NCBI GenBank assembly: GCA_001931905.2
Contig: MSJI02000651.1
Span: 1 to 63,960 of the forward strand
Length of the DNA stretch: 63,960 nt
Origin: Cladosporium sp. IMV 00045
Lineage: Eukaryota > Ascomycota > Dothideomycetes > Cladosporiales > Cladosporiaceae
Direction: 5' to 3'
The notes beneath the pieces are model-generated. The model did not search any database. It saw nothing but the letters and a program-made list of their open reading frames with translations, and was not told the origin of the DNA. Positions 43,981 to 53,600 of this stretch are shown here, one piece after another; the stretch's first letter is position 1, and every line of letters starts with the position of its first letter. The position numbers and the translations under genes were made by a program.

Positions 43981-45308
43981 TGCTGGGGATTGTTGTGGTG
44001 GGTGGGTGTTGGTTTGGGTCCTTGAGTGAGAAGGTGTAGTAATTTGGAGCTAGGCGCTTGAGGTAGGTGTGGTTTTGGGGAGGGATGCGTGCAATTGTTC
44101 GGATTTGATGTTGGTAGAAGCTGTAGATTTGAAGTTCTAGAGCTTCATGAACTTTGGCTTCGGATGGGGCAATAGGGTTAGGGTTAGGGTAATGGAAACG
44201 AATTGTCTTCCTTGCCTAAGGTTGGATTAAAGGAAATGGACGGATTCAGACATGCGGTAATAGTCTATGATTCCCTAGCCAATATTCATGTATCACTGTC
44301 TGTTTCGCTGCAATTACCTCAGCTCACACGAATGAGAGTAAACATTCGACAGGTTCAAATCTGAAATCCACAAACACCAACATGCAACCCCTTCCGAACA
44401 TTGACTTGAACACCAAACATATGCCAACCCAATCTACACTGCCCAAGACAAGGCCTGTTACGACTTCATCAATCTCCAAACAAACAACAAGAGCAGCCAG
44501 CCACGCAGCTGCAGTGCAACAGCGCAACCCAAGAGAACACATTCGGCACACATTCGGCGTTGACAACCCACGGCACGAGTTCATGCGGCCAGACGTGACC
44601 GGGAATCCGGAAGCATATGCTGTCCAACCGAGCACAGCGCAGAAACCGAAAGACTCAAAACTGCAATTGCCAATCGCGGTTGAGAGGATGTGTGGTGGAA
44701 CATGCAGTGAAATTGTGCCAGTCCCGAGAACCCATTGCACGTGATGGGTGTGCGAAGAAATGTCACTCTTACCTCGTCAACTGATCGATTACATCTCGTA
44801 GTATTGACCTGCTTTTCGAGACGACGCCATACCTCAATTAACCACGGAGAGCGAGGACGTAGGTCCAGACAAGCACTCCGGAAGCCTCGTTCCGGTTGGT
44901 GGAGTTCGAAGCTTGACTTCAAAGCGAGCGGGCTGTTTCATGATGTGAGATCGTTTAGTGACTTTTCCCTAACACTCCATTCTTAGCAAAGAAAGAAAAA
45001 AGCACGCTCCGTTTCTGATCAGGTAATCAGCCATCGTTGGACCTCGGAAGAAATTATCACTCGTGCGTTTCTGGCGCCTGAGCTAGGAGTTTCTGGCGGC
45101 CTGCCTGACCATTACTACTGTCGTGAGGATAATGAAGGCACCAGTGGGTTAGGGCAAAGATGTGGCCATGATTGACTGGGATTGCAAGGGAAAAGGTATT
45201 TGAAGGGTCTTCATCGAAGGCGAGACGTCGTATCGAAATCTTCTCGTCATACAACCTCCTCCTCTTCAATCCAACAACCGCCTGTTCCAACAGCATCATC
45301 CATCAACC
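43981..45308. other. intergenic, telomere-like repeat and GH12 promoter
   Basis: A 120-codon open frame at 44382-44744 is Thr/Pro/Gln-rich and featureless, and a frame of similar length lies opposite it, so it is not accepted. The part before 45309 is the GH12 promoter and leader. Confidence 0.4.
44173..44192 (+). repeat. short interstitial TTAGGG repeat
   Basis: TAGGGTTAGGGTTAGGGTAA contains three units of the fungal telomere repeat. It lies about 195 bp upstream of the 68-aa gene, in promoter position. Such teloboxes bind Myb-type factors in some fungi and plants. Confidence 0.6.
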
Positions 45309-46192
45309 ATGATCCCAACCCAACTCCTCACACTCGCCCTCGCGGCCCTTGCGGCCGCCACACCGGCCTCCCTCTACCCCCGCGCAGAGCCCATGTGCGG
45401 CGACTGGGACAACGTCGTAACCGGCGACTACACGCTCTACAACAACCTCTGGGGCAAGGGCTCGGCCACATCGGGCAGCCAGTGCACGACACTCGACAAG
45501 GCGTCCGGGTCGACGATTGCATGGCACTCGACCTGGTCCTGGGCCGGCGGCCAGTACAGCGTGAAGTCTTACCCGAACGTTGTTGTGAAAACTCAGCAGG
45601 TGCTTGTCAGCAAGGTCAAGAGCATCGCGTCGTCCTGGAAGTGGAGTTATACCGGCTCGGGGCTCGTGACGAATGTCGCGTATGATGTTTTCACCAGCGC
45701 CACGCCGGGTGGGAAGGAGGAGTATGAGCTTATGGTTTGGTTGGCGAATATTAACGCCGGGCCGATTTCGAGGTGAGTTTTCCCTGTGGTTCTCTGGCGG
45801 GGGATCGTTCAATCGATCCTTTGACACAGCAATCAAGTTACGGAAACGAGATCAGAAAAAAGAACACAAAAACTAACACCCCACCAAGCAACTACAACTC
45901 CGCCGGATCCCCCGTCCCCATCGCCAGCAACATCAAGCTGGCCGGCCAAACCTGGGACCTGTTCAAGGGCCCCAACGGCGACATGACGGTCTTCTCCTTC
46001 CTGCCAACCGGCGGCAAGCAGGTCAAGTCTTTCAAAGGCGACGTCAACGATTTCTTGAAGTACTTGACCAAGAACCAGGGCCTGTCCGCCTCGCAGTACT
46101 TGAAGAGCGTGGGCGCCGGCACCGAGCCGACGTTGGGTGAGAATGCGGTGTTCACCACGGACAAGTATGAGGTTAAGGTTTCGTATAACTGA
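45309..46192 (+). CDS. secreted GH12 endoglucanase/xyloglucanase
   Basis: Two exons, 45309-45772 and 45889-46192, give 255 aa. GH12 enzymes cleave beta-1,4-glucan or xyloglucan in plant cell walls. The protein starts with a signal peptide (MIPTQLLTLALAALAAATPA). The catalytic pair is Glu140 in EYELMVWLANI (nucleophile) and Glu234 in GTEPTLGEN (acid/base). Also typical are YTLYNNLWGKG near the N-terminus and FKGDVNDFLKYL before the second Glu. The 116-bp intron has GTGAGT, an ACTAAC branch and a CAAG acceptor. The match to the single-domain GH12 length indicates no cellulose-binding module. Confidence 0.92.
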
Positions 46193-49100
46193 GGGAGGGT
46201 TTTTGCATGGAGAAGTAGAAAGGCTGGTCTTCGATTTCGTCGGCAGGAGATGAACCATCCCATGGGGACGCTGGGCTCCGATTGATTCGAAGACTGCAGG
46301 TTTCACCACTCGATTCATCAGTATCTAGCATGTCGAATGGAATTCGTGACTACTTTCGACGAAATGTCTCATTCTGCATTCCGGATACGACAAAAGGAAC
46401 CCCGCCTTAACAATACATCCCCATCAAACTCACATGCTGAAACGAGATGAACGTAATCTTGGACACTTTCGCATGAAGGAGAGCATAAAGTAGTACACAC
46501 CTTTCTCCGTAATTCCACAGTAATATCACAACCCGGCAATCGTCACCGGAACCTTCCAAAATCTTTCCAGTCATCGCAAGCCCCGTGACAGATGAGAAAA
46601 CGCCAGTGACGTGGTCACCCGTTTCACCTTGACAGCATTTGAACCCAATAAAGCAATAACCTCAACCCGTACGCACCCACTATCCGATGTTACAATCCAC
46701 TCCATGCCTCCGGTAAGGCGAAGTCGGCCATTCAATCGATCGGTCGGTCTGGCCAGTGGGAATCGAGGCGATCAAACCTGGAAGGAAATCGAAGAACACT
46801 CTATCGCAATACAAAGCTTTGAGGGCGGGACAGCCGCGTGAGAATGCAGTGATGACTGGGGCGAAGCATAGCAATTTGAAACAAAAAAACGATACTTGAA
46901 GTAGTATTAATGGGAAACACATGGAAGTAAATTACCACCTACGTGTTGTTGTCTGGTTGCACTTTGCGGCTGAGCCACACGCTGACATGCTCATGCTGGT
47001 GCAAGCAAGCCGCCGCATGCCCAGCAAGGTCCTGTCGTGCCTCCATGGATCATACCATGCAAGCCTGCATATGTGCATGCATACAGGTGCGTATACGCCA
47101 TGCCGTACGATAGTTCAACACGAACGCAACACGAACACGGGCACAAAACGACGACGATGATGACGATGATGACGGCATGCACGAAAACCGCGATGCGTTA
47201 CGCTCTCCACATGGGCGATCGACAAGGGAATGTTGGCAAGGTTGGGTCTTTCCGACCGGTCTCGAACGAGAGAGAAGATGGAGGGATGGGAGGCATACAC
47301 GTTTGCGTTGCACGTAAATTGTGGAGATTACGATCGAGCGAACAGGATCTTCTTGAGCGAGGCTTTTGCTCAACGAAAGAGAAGCTTAGACAAGAGAGCA
47401 GGCTGCAGGAAGGCAAAGGTAGTGCTCGAAGACTCGAAGGAAATTGACCGACCGGGCACTACTACTGGGAGTGACGAGCGAGCGACGGAGAACGAACACG
47501 GAGACGGTGTTCGTAAAACGGAAGAACGAATGGGGAAAAAGGGCGAGAATCGGTTGAACAAAGGCAAAACTGGCAGAAAACGAACTTGCCAAGGTAGAGT
47601 ACAGCAGTACTTGAATACCTTGAACAATACAAGTACTCGTATACATGCACGATTTGCACACACAAGAAAAAACCCAGGCCCCTCCGACGGGCGCGGCTCA
47701 AGATCATCTCTCTGCCCTGCTTGCTCTGCCACGCCCTTTCGCATGCTGGCCAGCAGCGTGGCTTTGCATCATGCAGGAATTTACACACCCGCCCGGCTGG
47801 CTTACGCGTCGAATGCCGTGTAGGGAAAAAGGCAAAAGATGAAAGCCTGCAGCCCGGGCCTGGAGACAAAGGGCGTGGATGAGAAAGGAAAGGACAGCGA
47901 GATGAAGAGAACGGAGAGAGGCGCTGCAGTAATTAATGTATGCGTGTGCGTGTGCTACTGCCGAGGAGGAGGCGAGGGATGGTATATGGTCATGTAGTTA
48001 TTGGACTGCATGAACTGGATGTCTCGCCTTGTTCTCCCCTTCGAACAGTTTGGTTCGGCATGTCTCAATTGTGAGATGGCGCGACGGCCAGTGGCTTGTT
48101 GGGGAGGGAAACAAGAAGAAAAGGGAGCATCAGAGATCATCAGGTCTCGAACAGCAAGACAGAGAGAAAAGAGGAAAATGACACTATTGTATGAGAGGCG
48201 ATCCTTCAAATTAAAGTTGCATGTTAGGCGTCGGGCTAGAGAGTGGAGCTCATGCACCATCAACAACAGCTAGCGGAGCGACGGACATTGGGGAAATCCG
48301 CTATGGGAGGAGCACGCCGGCCTGGGACTGGTGGACTCGTGCGAATCGCCGTTCTTGTTCCTGCGCCAGCGTCAGACCAGCACGCAGCACTACTTGTCCG
48401 CGCTCTGCATTTCTGCACGGCATCCTGGTGATATTGAACGCCTCATCGGTGCAGGGACGTCCATGTGGCGGGCCCACGAGCGGCTGTGGCCCATGTCATC
48501 GCGGGTTTTTTCGTCCCTTTGTTCCCTCTTTCTCTGCTAGGAGGTATTCTCGCCAACCCCACAGTTGTCGCAACGAACGTTGGTGTCTAGACTCCTGTGA
48601 CGGTAGCGTGATGTCCGGCAGTCGCGAGAAGATATCCACCATGTTTAAGAGACACATCTGATGTGATGACCAGCTGCCAGCGTAGACGGCTGATAGTGCG
48701 CCTCACGCCCATCTCGTTACGAGGCATGGCTTGTGAAATTGGGGACGTGACCCGGTGGGATTATTACTATTATCCCTTCTCCTCCACCTGCGCCGATGAA
48801 GAAAGCGGCTACGTGCATGATTGGCGGCGTCGCTGGGGGCAAGCCTCGTGAATTAGCGGGTGGAGTGCATGATTTGGGTGAAGAGAGCGAAGGAAAAGTA
48901 AGGTAATCAGGTAATACTGCGCATATTAATAACTTACTTAAACAAGCACCTTCCGCATACGAACACCAAGGGCGCGTAATAGTACCTTAACAATGCTAAC
49001 TGCACCAGACTAGCCGCAGCGAGTACGGAAGGAGGAGGAGATGCTTTTTCGTTTCCCGTCGTCGCATCGCTTTGTATGATTGTATCTATTTACAACCCCG

Positions 49101-50647
49101 GCCCTGGCAAGGCCGCAGCCAGGCCAGGTCAAGGCCAGTGTGTGCCGGGGCAGGGATGTGCACACTATTGACGAAACAAGCCATTCGCCCACTAAGTGAT
49201 TACGGTAAGCCCGTTCAAGCCCGTTGGCCAGCAGCCCTGCGTCCGTTAAGATTGCACTCCGTCGGACTAGGCCAAGTCCAGTATTTCTTGTGCGTGGCAG
49301 TGAGAAGTGGGAAGATCGGTGACGGTGAGAGACAGAGGCCTGAAGGAAGGGAAGACGGCGAGAGATAGAAATGAAGATCGAGACTATACTCTTCTGAGAG
49401 AGAGCAAGAGAGTTTAGTCGGACTGAGCGAGCCGCCTGGTGTCCGCACCGTTGTTGTAGCACAGTTGGCACTTGCTCTTATCCCCTTGCCCTGCCCTGAA
49501 CGGTCTGTGACGCCGGCGTGAAAAGTAGCAGTGTGAGTGAGAGAGTGGTGAGAGAGACAGAGAGACAGCGGGCCTTGACCCAGCCAGCCAACCCGCCAGC
49601 CCTGCACCAGCCAGCACCAGTGCGCACAGTAGTCCAACGACCATCCTGTCTCCGTCTTCACACTACTACCACAACCACCACCAACGACACCACCTCCTCC
49701 CTCTACCGCCGTCCAACACCGCCGCCGCCTTCGACCAGTCAACCAACGGCCGGCCATCGCGACAATACACCCCTCTCTCATTCTTCTCCCGCAAACTGCC
49801 TCCACCCTCCGACAGACAGACACCACCACCACCCCTTTCTTCACGCCTCTCCGACCCGCCCACATTCGCTTGAATCACCAATACCACCAACCACACACAC
49901 GCGTTACCGCATTTATTTCCTTCACGACTTCCGCATCCTCCTCACGGCCTTGTAATCTTCGGCGTTCCTGTCTTCTCCAGCACACGAGCATCTTGCGCGC
50001 ATCCAGTCGTTCATTTCCCGCTCTCCGCTGCCACGAAACACACGCCGCATTGTCTGGACCGCCGTCGCGTTGTCTTGCATACCTATTCAGCCTCAGCCAT
50101 TCAACACACAAAGCGACGCATAACATCGCCATTGGCTGGCTGATACCTCGCGCGACTGCTTTGAAAGACTGCAACACATTACAGACCTTCAGTCCTTTGT
50201 TTGCCCGGGCCGGACCACGCGCGTTTCTTTGACTGGTTTCGAAGAACGCAGGCATACTCGAAATTGGACAATCTCACCACACTCCGACACCTTCTCATCT
50301 TCTGCACACCTGCTGTACTTTGACGTTTGCCTTTTCGCCTTACCTCCACGCGACGCTGTCTACGCGATCCGCCCACGCTCCTTTAAGCACCACCCCAATC
50401 GGTTAGGATGTCATAGACGTCTGCCCGCGGATACCGTACACCGACACCATCTTTGCAACCAGAAAGCGTCCGTTCATTCTTTGGCGAATCGTCAAGTACA
50501 CTCGTTTACTCCCAACTCCGACGGTAAGCCGGCACATGTCAATCGTCGAGCCCACACGGCAAACATCTAACCCACCTTTCCCGATACAGGCCACAATACA
50601 AAATATCTGTGACTTACAAACAATACCCCTGAACTAATCTTGTTATC
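46193..50647. other. long gene-poor region upstream of MSB2
   Basis: This 4.4-kb stretch holds many short frames on both strands, none with a domain, signal peptide or splice-consistent extension. From about 49500 the plus strand becomes C/A-rich and Pro/Thr-coding by composition only (CACCA tracts), as in long fungal leaders. I infer a long MSB2 promoter and 5' leader, with a leader intron at 50524-50589; a noncoding RNA in 46900-48900 cannot be excluded. Confidence 0.45.
50524..50589 (+). other. probable 5' UTR intron of MSB2
   Basis: GTAAGC donor, ATCTAACCC branch region and ATACAG acceptor, 66 bp, ending 58 bp before the MSB2 start codon. It lies in the leader, so it does not change the protein. 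Confidence 0.5.
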
Positions 50648-53600
50648 ATGCGGACATCTTCAGCTGCGTGGGCGGCCGCCCTCGCTGTCATGTCTGCTCA
50701 TGGCCCTTTCACCACGGCCGAAGCTGCGCCTGCTCGTCAATACGATGAGCGACCTGGTTACCAGCCATTCCGCGCCATGAAACGTCAATACACCAACTCT
50801 TCCGCCCCGGCAGTACCTTCAACTTCATCAGAAGAGCAATCTCCCGAAACTTCAAGCGCGGAGCCCAGCGAGAGTGTCTACTTCGACTGGGCACCCTTCC
50901 TGTCCAGCTTGAGCGCCGACGAACCCTGGTCAACACCAGGTCAGAGCGAATACACGACTACCATTGAGCCCACATTAGATGGATTGAGCGAAGCGCACAC
51001 TGTAACGATCACCAACACCCGGACGACATCTGCGCAACCCACTTCTTCTCTGACCTCAAGTCCCGTACCCTGGACGAGTTCATCGAGCAATGTCGCAGAG
51101 GACACTTCATATCCCTCCAGCTCAAGTGCTGTGAACGACGAGGACCAAGGTGCCTCCTCTAGTGAACGTCCTTGGTGGGACAACGACGACACCACTTCTT
51201 CTGTATATTCAGAACCGACATCGAGCGTCGCGTCCACCGGCGAGATGCCCGAGAACCCCATCCAGCCGACATTCTCCGAGTCGAGCCCCTCAAGTTCCGC
51301 GACCACGTCTTCGCAATGGACGCCCAGCAGCTCTCCAGTCTCTTCTTCGACTCCGTCTTCCAGCAGCGAAGTATACGACTTCGGCGCTGAAACGTCTAGC
51401 GCAGTGGACGAGGAGGCCCCTGAAAGCTCACAACAGGCGCCTTTCGACAACGCGCCTTCCCGTGGATTCCCTGAGACCACCATCCAACCTACTGCTCCGG
51501 CTACTTCGTCTGAGCAACCTTCAAGAGGTTTCCCGGGCAGTGAGACTGTCGAGCCTACCTGGTCCAGCTCCGCGGTTTCGTCATCATCCACTCACGAGTC
51601 TTCAAGGCACAGGGGAGGCTTCGGCCAAAACTTTGGGGAGCGTCCTTCGAATGGCATGCCTGCCAGTCAAGACATCGTGCCACCCACCGCCTCGTCTTCG
51701 ACTCTGTCGGAGACGTCAAGCCAGGCTTTCGAGCAGGGTTCGACGGGTGGTATGCCTGCTAGCGAGAGCATTGTGCTGCCGACTAGCTCCGCTGCTACTA
51801 CTACTTCGTCCGCTGTTACCACTTCGTCTGTTGAGAGTGAGAATGTTGGAGCTTTCGGACTGGGTTCGACGGGTGGTATGCCTGCCAGCGAGAACATCGT
51901 GCCGCCGACTGCTCCGTCCTCCGTCGCGTCGACCACTAGCCAGGTCTATGACCAGGGATCGACCGGAGGTATGCCTGCTAGCGAGAACATCGTGCCACCG
52001 ACTAGCTCCGCTGCTGCTACCGCTTCGTCTGCTGAGAGTGAGAACGTTGCATCTTCTGGACTGGGTTCGACAGGTGGCATGCCTGCTAGCGAGAGCATCG
52101 TTCTGCCTACTAGCTCGTCCACCACTTCATCCGCTGACGGCGAGGGTCTTCTTGGAGGAATTCTCGGACTCGGATCCACCGGAGGTATGCCTGCTAGCGA
52201 GAGCATCATCCCGCCGACGGCTCCGTCCTCCATCGCGTCGACCACTAGCCAGGTCTATGACCAGGGAACCACCGGAGGTCTGCCTCCCAGTGAGAGCATC
52301 GTAACTCCGACAAGCTCGCCCACTACTTCATCCGCTGACAGCGAGGGTCTTGGAGGAATTCTCGGACTCGGATCAACCGGAGGTCTGCCCGCTCTTGAGA
52401 GCATTATCCCGCCGACCGCACCAGCAACCACCTCGTCTGTTGCCGAAGAGTCCGCCAGAATCGGATCGACTGGTCGCATCCCTGCCAGTGAGAGCGTCGT
52501 CCTGCCCACCCCGCCTAGCTCTTTGGCATCCACTTCTTCCGACCGTCGTTCTGGTTTCCGTGGCCGACCTTCCAACTTCACATCCCGTGGCGGCTTTGGT
52601 GTTTCGAGCTCCACTACTGAGGCGAGCTCCTCTAGCGAGTTTGTCGCCTCCACCGGTGGCATTCCTTCCAACGAGCCTCAGCCAACTGCTCCCTCCAGCG
52701 CAATCCAGTCAAGCCCCTCAAGCGAGTTTGTTGCTTCCACCGGTGGCCAAATTCCTTCCAACGAGCCTCAGCCTACTGCCCCCTCGAGCGCAAGATTGTC
52801 TGAGACCAGCTCCTCGTCCAACGTGGGCTCTACTGGAGGCATCCCGGATGTTGTCATCCCGCCGACGGCTTCCTCTGAGGAGTCGACTGTCAGCTCTTCT
52901 AGCGTTGGCTATGTCGGCTCGACTGGTGGGCTCCCTGAGAGTGTTGTGCAGCCTACTTCTAGCAGCGCTCTCCGCACCAGACCTGAGGAAGGAGGCTCGA
53001 CTGGCGGCGTGCCTGAGACTATCGTGTCGCCTACGCCTGGAAGCTCATCTCCCAGCGTCGGTGGCTTCGCTGCCCCTACGGGCTCCGCCCCTAGTAGCGT
53101 CCAGCAGCCCACTGGCCCCAGTCTCTCTACCACAAGCCAGGAAGTGGGCACGACCGGCCAGGTCCCAAGCAACCCTGTCCTGCCGACTGTCTCTAGCACT
53201 GCTTCCGAGCTGAACTCAAGCTCGCCGGATGTCGACAGTGAGACTGTTGTTCCTTTCGCCGGCTCTACCGGTGGACGTGTTCCTGAAAACCCTCTGACGC
53301 CCACTTCGGGCTCAACTGTCATGCTCACCACTCGCTCCGCGGACCTTCCTATCAGGCCAGTGCCTACTGGTGCCTCATCGCAGGGTGGCTCTGACGGCTT
53401 TGCCCAGCCCTTCACTGAGCCTGCACCTACTGGAACATTTTCTGCTGAGAGCAACTCGAGCGCCATTGACTCTTCATCTTCTCTTGGTGCAATCACCGTG
53501 GGCCTCTCTACCGTCATCGAGGGTACTGCCTCCACCACTTCCTCCGCCTCCTTGAGCGATGCTACTACCAGCGCTGAGAACGCCTCAGCCCCCATTCCTT

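Noticed and set aside
44382..44744. 120-codon Thr/Pro/Gln-rich open frame on the plus strand
   Set aside because: A similar-length frame lies on the opposite strand and neither has recognisable features; composition alone explains both.
47230..47823. 197-codon open frame in the region before MSB2
   Set aside because: Arg/Glu-rich low-quality translation, overlapped by open frames of similar length on the minus strand, with no start context or domain.
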